The notes under the pieces: generated by a model
Told to the model about the DNA's origin: nothing
Database searches by the model: none
Seen by the model: the letters and a program-made list of their open reading frames with translations, nothing else
Program-made: the position numbers and the translations under genes
Source of the DNA: AC-38 sp033856025
GTDB lineage: Bacteria; Actinomycetota; Thermoleophilia; Solirubrobacterales; Solirubrobacteraceae
Direction of reading: 5' to 3'
Length of the DNA: 64,000 bases
NCBI GenBank assembly: GCA_033856025.1
Contig: JAWVFQ010000020.1
Span: forward strand, 62,001-126,000
Shown: positions 1 to 7,475 of the stretch, piece by piece
Numbering within the stretch: position 1 is the first letter of the stretch
Layout of the letters: each line of letters begins with the position of its first letter

Positions 1-796
1 CCTGCCGCCGCTGCCCATGCACGGCGGCGACCGCAACCGCACCTCGCCGTTCGCGTTCACGGGGAACAAGTTCGAGTTCCGGGCCGCGGGCTCGTCGCAG
101 TCGCTGTCGATGCCCAACACGGTGCTGAACACGATCGTGGCGGAGTCGCTGGACTACATGTCGGAGGAGCTCGAGAAGGCCATCGAGGGGGGGCAGTCGC
201 TGGAGGACGCCGTCACGGCGAGCGTGCGCTCCGCGTGGGAGGCCAACAAGGCCGTCGTCTTCGAGGGCGACAACTACTCCGACGAGTGGCACGCCGAGGC
301 CGAGCGGCGTGGCCTGGCCAACCTGCGCACCACGCCGGACGCGCTGCCGTGGCTGGTCGAGGACTCCACGGTGACCGTGTTCTCCAACTACGGCGTCCTC
401 TCCCAGCGCGAGCTGGAGTCGCGCTACGAGATCCAGGTCGAGCAGTACGTGGTCAAGGTGAACATCGAGGCCGAGACCGCCGCCTCGATCGCCCGGACGA
501 TGCTGCTGCCGGCCGCGGTGCGCCACCTCGAAGGGTTGCGCGGAGCCGGCGTCGCCGACCTCGTCGAGGAGACCGAGGGGCTGGTGGCCGACTTCGTGGG
601 CGCGATCCGCGCCCTGGACGCGGTCAACGAGAAGCACGAGGGCGAGGAGGGCTCGATCGAGCACGCGAACTACATGCGCGACACCGTCCTCCCGGCGATG
701 GACGCGGTCCGCGAGGTCGCCGACCGCCTGGAGAAGGTCGTCGCCGACGACCTCTGGCCGCTCCCCAAGTACGCGGAGATGCTGTTCATCAAGTAG
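1..796 (+). CDS. glnN: Type III glutamine synthetase, C-terminal part (5' end outside window)
   Basis: ATP-dependent amidation of glutamate to glutamine in the cytoplasm. The reading frame is open from base 2 and has no start in the window, so only about 264 C-terminal residues are seen of a protein usually near 700. The motif HGGDRNRTSPFAFTGNKFEF, followed by the GSSQS segment, is typical of the GSIII catalytic core, and the rest is the long helical C-terminal tail of that family. The stop at 794-796 is followed by a strong hairpin (827-857), so transcription probably ends there. GSIII is a minor form compared with GlnA; whether this genome also has GSI cannot be seen here. The family call is firm and the symbol follows common use. 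Confidence 0.9.
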   Translation, partial: LPPLPMHGGDRNRTSPFAFTGNKFEFRAAGSSQSLSMPNTVLNTIVAESLDYMSEELEKAIEGGQSLEDAVTASVRSAWEANKAVVFEGDNYSDEWHAEAERRGLANLRTTPDALPWLVEDSTVTVFSNYGVLSQRELESRYEIQVEQYVVKVNIEAETAASIARTMLLPAAVRHLEGLRGAGVADLVEETEGLVADFVGAIRALDAVNEKHEGEEGSIEHANYMRDTVLPAMDAVREVADRLEKVVADDLWPLPKYAEMLFIK

Positions 797-826
797 GCCA
801 TCTCGCAACAAACCCCGGTTGTCCCG

Positions 827-857
827 CCACCCCTGGAGCCCGAGGCTCCAGGGGTGG
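827..857. terminator. Perfect 14-bp hairpin after glutamine synthetase
   Basis: The arms CCACCCCTGGAGCC (827-840) and GGCTCCAGGGGTGG (844-857) are exact reverse complements around a 3-base CGA loop, 30 bases after the stop codon. No T-run follows, which is common for terminators in very GC-rich actinobacteria. The most likely job is to end the glutamine synthetase transcript, and its symmetry would let it act in both directions. Confidence 0.7.
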
Positions 858-916
858 TCAGCCTTAATCACCCATACCGTGACTTAGAGGGCCCACCCCC
901 CTCCCTCGATGCGTCG

Positions 917-1795
917 TTGGCCGAGCTTGCCGCGCGGCAGCATGGGGTCGTGGCGGTCGAGCAGATGCATGCGTTGGGGCTCGGCCGAAACGGTGTGCAC
1001 GAGCGGGCCAAGGCCGGGCGCCTCCATCGGCTGCACCGCGGCGTCTACGCCGTGGGACACCCCAGGGTGACGCTCGACGGCAGGCGCCTGGCCGCCGTGC
1101 TCGCCGCCGGGCCCGGCGCGGCGCTGAGCCACGCCAGTGCGGCCGTGGTCTGGGGGATCCGAAGAGGGCCGGAGACCCGCATCGAGGTGACCACGCAACA
1201 CCGCGGGAGGAAAGGACCGCGAGGGACAACCCTCCACCGCGTCCGGACCCCCTTCGACGCGGTCGTTCATCCCGAGGCCGCAATCCGCGTCACGAGCGTC
1301 CCGAGGACGCTCCTCGACCTCGCGGACACGCTCAGCCCACAGGCACTCACCCGCGCGGTCCACGAAGCCGAGCGCCTGCGCCTCCTGGACATGCGGGCGA
1401 TGCAGGAGACGCTGGCCACCGCGAACGGCCGGCGAGGGAGGCGCAAACTGGAGGCGGCCCTCGCGATCCAGGACCCCGGCCCCACCCGCAGCCCCCTCGA
1501 AGAGCTGTTCGCCGATCTCATCGCGGCCACGGACCTGCCCGCCCCGAAGCGCAACGTCCATATAGACGCGAACGGGCGGCTCATGGAGGTCGACGTCCTC
1601 TGGCCGCGCGAAAAGGTGGTGGTCGAGCTGGACGGCGCGGCCTCGCACCACACGCGCCGCGCCTTCGAGGACGACCGCCGCCGGGACGCCACGCTCGCCG
1701 CCGAGGGCTACCGGGTCCTCAGGCTGACCTGGGCGCGGGTCACGCACGACCGCAAGGCGGTCGAACGCGAGCTCAGGGCCCTCCTCAGACCCTGA
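917..1795 (+). CDS. AbiEi-like N-terminal / DUF559 (Vsr-fold) C-terminal protein
   Basis: Two-part protein common in Actinomycetota. The first ~180 residues look like the type IV toxin-antitoxin AbiEi helix-turn-helix region (HGVV..EQM, then RLHRGVYAVG, then SVPRTLLDLAD). The last ~100 residues match DUF559, a Vsr/PD-(D/E)XK endonuclease-like fold: EVDVLWP, VVVELDGAASHH and YRVLRLTW. No partner toxin is adjacent, so an actual toxin-antitoxin role is not supported. A GTG at 854 is in frame but sits inside the 3' arm of the terminator hairpin. A TACCGT box lies at 875-880 with TTG at 917 as the next in-frame start, so I place the start at 917 with low certainty. The gene stands alone. Confidence 0.72.
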   Translation: MAELAARQHGVVAVEQMHALGLGRNGVHERAKAGRLHRLHRGVYAVGHPRVTLDGRRLAAVLAAGPGAALSHASAAVVWGIRRGPETRIEVTTQHRGRKGPRGTTLHRVRTPFDAVVHPEAAIRVTSVPRTLLDLADTLSPQALTRAVHEAERLRLLDMRAMQETLATANGRRGRRKLEAALAIQDPGPTRSPLEELFADLIAATDLPAPKRNVHIDANGRLMEVDVLWPREKVVVELDGAASHHTRRAFEDDRRRDATLAAEGYRVLRLTWARVTHDRKAVERELRALLRP

Positions 1796-1808
1796 CACAG
1801 GTGTGTCA
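1793..1808. promoter_or_regulatory. Inverted repeat upstream of metH
   Basis: TGACACA-GG-TGTGTCA is a perfect 7-bp inverted repeat with a 2-base centre. It overlaps the stop codon of the DUF559 gene and lies 10 bases before the metH -10 box, about where the -35 region would be. A repressor or activator site for methionine synthase is a reasonable inference; the regulator is unknown. Confidence 0.45.
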
Positions 1809-1818
1809 AGGTTGGTGC

Positions 1819-1824
1819 TAGCCT
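1819..1824 (+). promoter_or_regulatory. -10 box of metH (leaderless)
   Basis: TAGCCT ends six bases before the metH ATG, and no Shine-Dalgarno fits between. This is the spacing expected when transcription starts at or next to the start codon. The same TAGCCT box recurs before the GntR gene, the metallo-hydrolase at 45152, the cyclase at 59533 and the YgjP-like gene at 62993. Confidence 0.6.
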
Positions 1825-1830
1825 AGCTCC

Positions 1831-4800
1831 ATGGCCGAGCGTGACTTCCTGGCCGCGGTTCGTGAGCGCGTCGTCGTCTTCGACGGCGGCATGGGCGCGA
1901 CGCTGGAGCAATTCGACCTGGGTCCCGAGGACTACGGCGGGCTTCAGGGCAAGTGCCACGAAGCGCTGGTCCTCCACCGCCCCGACGTGATCGAGGGCGT
2001 CCACGCCTCCATGCTCGAGGCGGGCGCGCAGGTGGTGGAGACCGACACGTTCCAGGGCTCGCGGATCAAGCTCGACGAGTGGGGCCTGGCCGACCACACG
2101 CCCGAGATCAACCGCAGGGCCGCGGAGATCGCGCGCAAGGCGGCCGGCGACAGCCGGTTCGTCGCGGGCTCCATCGGCCCCACCGGGCACCTCCCCGCCT
2201 CCGACGACCCGACGCTGGGGAAGATCACCTTCCGCGAGCTGGTCGAGACGTTCACCGAGCAGGCCCGCGGCCTGGTCGAGGGCGGCGCCGACCTCATCAT
2301 CATCGAGACCGCCCAGGACATCCTGGAGGTCAAGGCAGCGATCTTCGGCGCGCGCGAGGCGTTCAAGCTGGCCGGCCGCACGCTGCCGATCCAGACCAGC
2401 GTCTCGCTGCTGCCCAACGGCGGCAAGATGCTGCTGGGGACCGACATCCACGCCGTGCTGACGACGCTGGGCGCGCTGCGCGTGGACGTCATCGGCCTCA
2501 ACTGCTCGACGGGCCCCGAGGACATGCGCGACGCGATCCGCTTCCTGGGCGAGCACTCCCCCCTGCCCGTCCACTGCATCCCCAACGCCGGGCTGCCGCT
2601 CCAGGGCCCCGACGGCGAGACGATCTTCCCCGAGGAGCCCGAGCCGCTGGCCACCGTCCTGGGCGAGTTCGTGGAGAGGTACGGGGTGGGGATCGTGGGC
2701 GGTTGCTGCGGAACCACGCCCGAGCACATCAGGGCGCTCGCCGAGCGAGTCGACGGCCGGGAGGCCACCAAGCGCCCGGACCCCGAGCCGGTCCACGTCT
2801 CCTCGATGATGACCGCGACGCCGCTCGTCCAGGACCCAAGGCCGACCCTCGTCGGCGAACGGGTGAACAGCCAGGGCTCGAGGAAGGCGAAGGAGCTGCT
2901 GCTCCAGGACGACTACGACGGCCTCGTCACCGTGGCCGAGGACCAGGTCACCGGCGGCGCCCACGTCCTCGACGTCTGCGTGGCGCTCACGGAGAGACAG
3001 GACGAGGACGAGCAGATGCGCGAGACCGTCAAGCGCATCAGCCTGACCCAGCCCGCGCCGATCCAGGTCGACTCCACCGAGCCCGAGGTGATCGAGAAGG
3101 CGCTGGAGCAGATCCCCGGCCGCGCGATCGTCAACTCCATCAACCTCGAGGCCGGCCGCGATAAGGCCGACACCGTCGTCCCGCTGGCGGTCGCGCACGG
3201 CGCCGCCCTGATCGCGCTGACGATCGACGAGGTCGGGATGGCCAAGACGGCCGACCGCAAGGTGGAGATCGCCCAGCGGATCAAGGAGATCGCCTGCGAC
3301 GACCACGGCCTGGACCCCGAGGCGCTGATCTTCGACGCGCTGACCTTCACGCTGACCACCGGCGAGGAGGAGTGGCGCCCCAGCGCGGTCGAGACCATCG
3401 AGGGCATCCGGCGCATCAAGGCGCAGCTGCCCGGCGTCAAGACGTCGCTGGGGGTGTCCAACGTCTCCTTCGGCGTCTCGCCCGGCGCCCGGGCCGTCCT
3501 GAACTCCGTCTTCCTGCACCACTGCGTCGAGGCCGGGCTGGACCTGGCGATGGTCAACCCCAACCACATCACGCCGTACTCGGAGATCCCCGAGAACGAG
3601 CGCGAGCTGGCCGACGACCTGGTGTTCGACCGCCGCGAGGACGCGCTGGAGCGCTTCATCGGTCACTTCGAGTCCAAGGGCCCCGAGGAGGAGTCCGAGG
3701 GCGCCGACCCCACCGCGGGGATGGAGCCCGAGGAGGCGCTGCACTGGCACATCCTGCGCCGCAAGAAGGAGGGCGTGGAGGAGTGGATCGACCGCAGCAA
3801 CGAGAAGATCGGCGCCGTCCCGACGCTCAACGAGGTCCTGCTGCCGGCCATGAAGGAGGTCGGCGACAAGTTCGGCGCCGGCGAGCTGATCCTGCCCTTC
3901 GTGCTCCAGTCCGCCGAGGTCATGAAGCGCGCCGTGGCGCAGCTGGAGAACTACCTGGACCGCATCGAGGGCCACACCAAGGGCACCGTCGTGATCGCCA
4001 CGGTGTTCGGCGACGTGCACGACATCGGCAAGTCGCTGGTCAACACGATCCTCACCAACAACGGCTACACGGTCGTGGACCTGGGCAAGCAGGTCCCGAT
4101 CTCCAACATCCTCGACGCGGCGCAGGAGCACGACGCCACCGCGATCGGGCTGTCCGCCCTGCTCGTGTCCACCTCCAAGCAGATGCCCGCGTGCATCGCC
4201 GAGCTGCACGAGCGCGGGCTGGAGTACCCCGTGCTGATCGGCGGCGCCGCCATCAACCGCGACTTCGGCCGGCGCGTGCTGTACCCGAAGGGCAGGGAGT
4301 CCGACGAGGTCTACGCGCCCGGCGTCTTCTACTGCAAGGACGCCTTCGCCGGCCTGTCCGTGATGGACCAGCTGGTCGACGACGCCGCCCGCGACGCCCT
4401 CGTCTCCAAGATGCGCGAGGAGGCGCAGGCGCTGCGCGAGAAGGTCGAGGTGCCCGACGACTCCCCGCCGGTGACCGACGACAGCGTGCGCTCGCCCGCG
4501 CGCACCGACACGCCCGTCCCCGCGCCGCCCTTCTGGGGCGCGCGCGAGATCGAGGTCGACCTCGACGACGTCTACCCGTACCTGGACCGCCACGTCCTGT
4601 TCACCCTGCACTGGGGCGGGCGCGGGATGTCCCGCGACGACAAGGCGAAGCTGATCGAGGACGACTTCGCGCCGCGCCTGGAGCGCATGTGGCGCGAGCA
4701 GGACTACCTGCGCCCGCGCGCGCTGCTGGGCTACTTCCCGTGCAACTCCGACGGCAACGAGTTGATCGTCTGGGACCCCGAGGCCCCGGGTGAGCGCGAG

Positions 4801-5343
4801 CTCGAGCGCCTGACCTTCCCCCGCCAGCCCAAGCACGATCGCATCGCGCTGTCGGACTTCTACCGCCCGGTGGACAGCGGCCAGGTCGACGTGTGCGCGA
4901 TCCAGGCCGTCACCGTGGGCCCCGAGGTGACCGACGTGATGGCGCGCCTGGAGGCCGACGGCGAGTTCGCCGAGCAGCTCTTCGTCCACGGCCTGGGCGT
5001 GCAGTCCGCCGAGGGCCTGGCCGAGTGGCTGCACGCGGGCGTCCGGCGCGATCTGGGCGTCGACCCCGACCAGGGCCGGCGCTACTCCTGGGGCTACCCG
5101 GCCTGCCCGGACCAGTCCGAGCACGAGAAGGTCTTCCGCCTGCTGGGCGCCGAGTCGATCGGCCTGCGGCTGTCGGGCGGCCACGCCGTGGAGCCCGAGC
5201 AGTCCACGGTGGCGATCGTCGCCCACCATCCCCAGGCCGTGTACTTCGGGATGAAGTCCGGGCGCCTGCCCGAGGGCAAGTCGCCCGACGAGCTGATCGC
5301 CGGCACGCAGCGCGGCGGCGCGCTGCCCGAGCCGGCGCAGTGA
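1831..5343 (+). CDS. metH: Cobalamin-dependent methionine synthase
   Basis: Transfers the methyl group of 5-methyltetrahydrofolate to homocysteine through methylcobalamin. At 1170 residues it is a full four-module enzyme. The N-terminal homocysteine barrel carries zinc cysteines in LNCSTGP (about residue 225) and GGCCGT (about 291-293). A pterin-binding barrel follows (VGERVNSQGSRK region). The cobalamin domain has the DVHDIG motif near residue 730, whose His ligates cobalt. The C-terminal reactivation domain includes GYPACPDQSEHEK and the SAM-binding end. The ATG is preceded by a TAGCCT box six bases away, so the mRNA is probably leaderless and no cobalamin riboswitch precedes it. The next gene overlaps it by four bases. 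The metF end lies at the other edge of this window. Confidence 0.98.
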   Translation: MAERDFLAAVRERVVVFDGGMGATLEQFDLGPEDYGGLQGKCHEALVLHRPDVIEGVHASMLEAGAQVVETDTFQGSRIKLDEWGLADHTPEINRRAAEIARKAAGDSRFVAGSIGPTGHLPASDDPTLGKITFRELVETFTEQARGLVEGGADLIIIETAQDILEVKAAIFGAREAFKLAGRTLPIQTSVSLLPNGGKMLLGTDIHAVLTTLGALRVDVIGLNCSTGPEDMRDAIRFLGEHSPLPVHCIPNAGLPLQGPDGETIFPEEPEPLATVLGEFVERYGVGIVGGCCGTTPEHIRALAERVDGREATKRPDPEPVHVSSMMTATPLVQDPRPTLVGERVNSQGSRKAKELLLQDDYDGLVTVAEDQVTGGAHVLDVCVALTERQDEDEQMRETVKRISLTQPAPIQVDSTEPEVIEKALEQIPGRAIVNSINLEAGRDKADTVVPLAVAHGAALIALTIDEVGMAKTADRKVEIAQRIKEIACDDHGLDPEALIFDALTFTLTTGEEEWRPSAVETIEGIRRIKAQLPGVKTSLGVSNVSFGVSPGARAVLNSVFLHHCVEAGLDLAMVNPNHITPYSEIPENERELADDLVFDRREDALERFIGHFESKGPEEESEGADPTAGMEPEEALHWHILRRKKEGVEEWIDRSNEKIGAVPTLNEVLLPAMKEVGDKFGAGELILPFVLQSAEVMKRAVAQLENYLDRIEGHTKGTVVIATVFGDVHDIGKSLVNTILTNNGYTVVDLGKQVPISNILDAAQEHDATAIGLSALLVSTSKQMPACIAELHERGLEYPVLIGGAAINRDFGRRVLYPKGRESDEVYAPGVFYCKDAFAGLSVMDQLVDDAARDALVSKMREEAQALREKVEVPDDSPPVTDDSVRSPARTDTPVPAPPFWGAREIEVDLDDVYPYLDRHVLFTLHWGGRGMSRDDKAKLIEDDFAPRLERMWREQDYLRPRALLGYFPCNSDGNELIVWDPEAPGERELERLTFPRQPKHDRIALSDFYRPVDSGQVDVCAIQAVTVGPEVTDVMARLEADGEFAEQLFVHGLGVQSAEGLAEWLHAGVRRDLGVDPDQGRRYSWGYPACPDQSEHEKVFRLLGAESIGLRLSGGHAVEPEQSTVAIVAHHPQAVYFGMKSGRLPEGKSPDELIAGTQRGGALPEPAQ

Positions 5344-6383
5344 CCGCCGACCTGCGCGCGGGGATCGTGGGTTATGGCCTGGCCGGGGCGGTCTTCCACG
5401 CCCCGCTGATCGCCGCTACGCCCGGGCTGCGGGTGGCGGCGATCGTGACGCGCAACCCGGAGCGGGCCGCCCAGGCGGCGCGCGAGCACCCGGGCGCGCG
5501 CGTCGTCGGGTCGGTGGACGAGCTGCTGCACGGCGGCGTGGACCTGGTCGTCGTCGCCACCCCCAACCGCGAGCACGTTCCGGTGGCGCTGGCGGCGCTG
5601 GAGGCGGGCGCCGCCGTGGTCGTCGACAAGCCGATGGCGGCGACGGCGGCCGACGCGCGGGCGCTCGCCGAGGCGGCCGAGAGACGCGGGCGCCCGCTCA
5701 CCGTCTTCCACAACCGCCGCTGGGACGGCGACTTCCTCACCGTGCGCCGGCTGCGCGACGAGGGCCGGCTGGGAGACGTCGTGCGCTTCGAGTCGCGCTT
5801 CGACCGCTGGCGGCCCGAGGTGGCGGCCGGGCGCTGGCGCGAGCTGGCCGACCCGGCGGACGCGGGCGGCCTGCTGTTCGACCTGGGCAGCCACCTGGTC
5901 GACCAGGCCGTCGTCCTGTTCGGCGCGCCGGTGTCCGTCTACGCCGAGGTGGCGGCGCGGCGGCCGGGCGCGGTGGTGGACGACGACGTCTTCGTGGCGC
6001 TGGAGCATCCCGGCGGGGAGCGCTCGCACCTGTGGGCCACCATGCTGGCCAGCGAGCCGGCCCCCCGGTTCCGTGTCCTCGGCGAGCGCGGCGCCTACGT
6101 CAAGGCGGGACTCGATCCGCAGGAGGACCAGCTGAAGGCGGGCAAGCGCCCGGGCGACGCCGGCTGGGGCGAGGACCCCGAGCCCGGACGGCTGGCCGCG
6201 GGCGACGCCTCGGAGCCGGTCCCCACCGAGCCCGGCGCCTACGAGCGCTTCTACGCCTCCGTGGCCGGCGCCCTGCGCGACGGGGCACCTCTGCCCGTCG
6301 AGCCGGGCGAGGCGGCCCGGGTCATCGAGATCCTCGAGGCGGCGCGCGCGAGCGCTCGCGAACACCGCGTCGTGATGATATAG
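5340..6383 (+). CDS. Gfo/Idh/MocA family NAD(P)-dependent oxidoreductase
   Basis: Likely reduces or oxidises a sugar or polyol-type substrate with NAD(P). The 347-residue protein opens with a Rossmann signature GIVGYGLAGAVFH, and has the family's DKPMA motif containing the catalytic-region Lys (about residue 98). The C-terminal half is the alpha/beta substrate domain, with GSHLVDQ near residue 184. It resembles the YdgJ/YhhX branch (AVFHAPLI near the start). The GTG start overlaps the metH stop (GTGA), so the two are translationally coupled, although a metabolic link to methionine synthesis is not obvious. The substrate cannot be read from sequence. Its stop codon lies inside the palindrome at 6381-6398. 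Confidence 0.88.
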   Translation: MTADLRAGIVGYGLAGAVFHAPLIAATPGLRVAAIVTRNPERAAQAAREHPGARVVGSVDELLHGGVDLVVVATPNREHVPVALAALEAGAAVVVDKPMAATAADARALAEAAERRGRPLTVFHNRRWDGDFLTVRRLRDEGRLGDVVRFESRFDRWRPEVAAGRWRELADPADAGGLLFDLGSHLVDQAVVLFGAPVSVYAEVAARRPGAVVDDDVFVALEHPGGERSHLWATMLASEPAPRFRVLGERGAYVKAGLDPQEDQLKAGKRPGDAGWGEDPEPGRLAAGDASEPVPTEPGAYERFYASVAGALRDGAPLPVEPGEAARVIEILEAARASAREHRVVMI

Positions 6384-6398
6384 TTGTAGATACAACTA
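6381..6398. promoter_or_regulatory. MarR-like operator palindrome
   Basis: TAGTTGTA-GA-TACAACTA is a perfect 8-bp inverted repeat. Its TTG..CAA core is the usual MarR-family operator layout. It overlaps a TATAGT box (6379-6384) and lies 20 bases before the dioxygenase ATG, which has a good Shine-Dalgarno (AGGAGAGG, 6405-6412). A bound repressor would block the promoter. In Bacillus the related MhqO dioxygenase is controlled by the MarR-type MhqR, so control by a quinone- or oxidant-sensing MarR protein is inferred. No marR gene is in the window. Confidence 0.6.
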
Positions 6399-6418
6399 CT
6401 TCTGAGGAGAGGGACCGC

Positions 6419-7339
6419 ATGCGACTCGAGGGCATCCACCATGTGACGGCCATCACCGGCGACGCGCCGGGCAACGTCGACTTCTACACGCGTGTCCTGG
6501 GGCTGCGGATGGCGGCCAAGTCGGTCAACCAGGACGACCCGACCGTCTACCACCTCTTCTATTCCGACGAGCTCGGACGGGCGGGCTCGGACATCACCTT
6601 CTTCGAGTACCCGGGCGCCCCGCGCGGCCGCGCCGGCGCCGGGATGGTCCATACGGTCGTATGGCGCGTGGGCGCGCCCGAGGCCCTGGACTTCTGGGAG
6701 TCTCGTCTCCAGGCCGAGGGCCTGCCCGTGGAGCGCACCGGCGACCGCCTGCACTTCGAGGATCCCGAGGGCCTGGGCCACGAGCTCGTCGTGAACTCCA
6801 GCGGCGACGAGCCGCTGAGCGCCGAGCATCCCGAGGTCCCGGCCGAGCACGCGCTCCAGGGCTTCGACTCCGTGCGCGCCTACACCGCCGACCCCGAGCG
6901 CAGCCGCGCGCTGCTGGAGGACGTGCTGGGCGCCGTCCCGGCGGGCGACGCGACATGGGAGCTGCGGGGCGAGCGCCGCGGCGGGACGATCGCCTACGAG
7001 GCGCCGCCGGCCGAGCCGGGCGACGCCGGGGCGGGCACCGTCCACCACGTCGCCTTCGGCACGACGGTCGATGAGCACCCGCGCTGGCGCGACCGCGTCG
7101 CCGGGGCGGGCGTGCGCGTGACTCCGGTCATCGACCGCCACTACTTCCACTCGATCTACTTCCGCGAGCCGAGCGGCGTCCTGTTCGAGATCGCCGACGA
7201 CGGCCCGGGCTTCACGGTCGACGTGCCGCTGGAGGAGCTGGGGTCCAAGGTGATCCTCCCCCCCTTCCTGGAGGATCGCCGCGAGGAGATCGAGGCGCGG
7301 CTCACGCCGCTCCCCGACCCCAACGTCCACCGCGTCTAG
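6419..7339 (+). CDS. Ring-cleaving dioxygenase, MhqO/PcpA type (VOC superfamily)
   Basis: Predicted iron-dependent opening of (halo)hydroquinone-type rings. The 306-residue protein consists of repeated VOC (glyoxalase-fold) modules. Metal ligands are expected at the N-terminal IHHVTAI (His7/8), at VHHVAFG (about residue 209) and at the Glu of LFEIAD (about 257), the His-His-Glu set of the PcpA group. The central RHYFHSIYFREP segment is also typical. The ATG follows a clear AGGAGAGG, unlike the leaderless genes nearby. The palindrome at 6381-6398 suggests induction by an aromatic or electrophile. Its stop overlaps the stop of the small convergent gene at 7336. The substrate is inferred from family. 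Confidence 0.85.
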   Translation: MRLEGIHHVTAITGDAPGNVDFYTRVLGLRMAAKSVNQDDPTVYHLFYSDELGRAGSDITFFEYPGAPRGRAGAGMVHTVVWRVGAPEALDFWESRLQAEGLPVERTGDRLHFEDPEGLGHELVVNSSGDEPLSAEHPEVPAEHALQGFDSVRAYTADPERSRALLEDVLGAVPAGDATWELRGERRGGTIAYEAPPAEPGDAGAGTVHHVAFGTTVDEHPRWRDRVAGAGVRVTPVIDRHYFHSIYFREPSGVLFEIADDGPGFTVDVPLEELGSKVILPPFLEDRREEIEARLTPLPDPNVHRV

Positions 7340-7473
7340 GACGTCCGCAGCGGAAAGTCGTGGAAGACGAACAGGAAGACCAGGACGGTCCCGACGAGGA
7401 CCGCGAGGACCAGGATGGTCAGCGTCCATTCCAGGACGGGATTCTCGGGGCGGCGGTTGCGGCGGTCGACCAT
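7336..7473 (-). CDS. Small single-span membrane protein, 45 aa
   Basis: The ORF begins at ATG 7473-7471, two bases after the stop of the secreted-protein gene upstream, and ends with a TAG that overlaps the dioxygenase stop on the other strand. It has a basic, polar N-terminus (MVDRRNRRPENP), one hydrophobic helix of about 23 residues (LTILVLAVLVGTVLVFLFVF) and a short tail, so N-in topology is likely. The close spacing puts it at the end of the MlaE operon. I do not recognise the family. Its reality is supported by position, start spacing and composition only. Confidence 0.55.
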   Translation of the reverse strand: MVDRRNRRPENPVLEWTLTILVLAVLVGTVLVFLFVFHDFPLRTS

Positions 7474-7475
7474 GG

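Noticed and set aside
917..1795. Toxin-antitoxin pair suggested by AbiEi-like N-terminus
   Set aside because: No AbiEii nucleotidyltransferase toxin gene is adjacent on either side; the neighbours are glutamine synthetase and metH.
1796..1830. Possible cobalamin or SAH riboswitch ahead of metH
   Set aside because: The gap to the previous gene is about 35 bases and the -10 box is next to the ATG, so there is no room for an aptamer.
1708..5229. Antisense open frame of 1173 codons opposite metH
   Set aside because: It mirrors metH codon by codon, is full of Arg/Val/Gly/Leu low-complexity sequence and has no domain. Such antisense frames are expected at this GC content; similar shadows occur over nearly all other genes and were left out.
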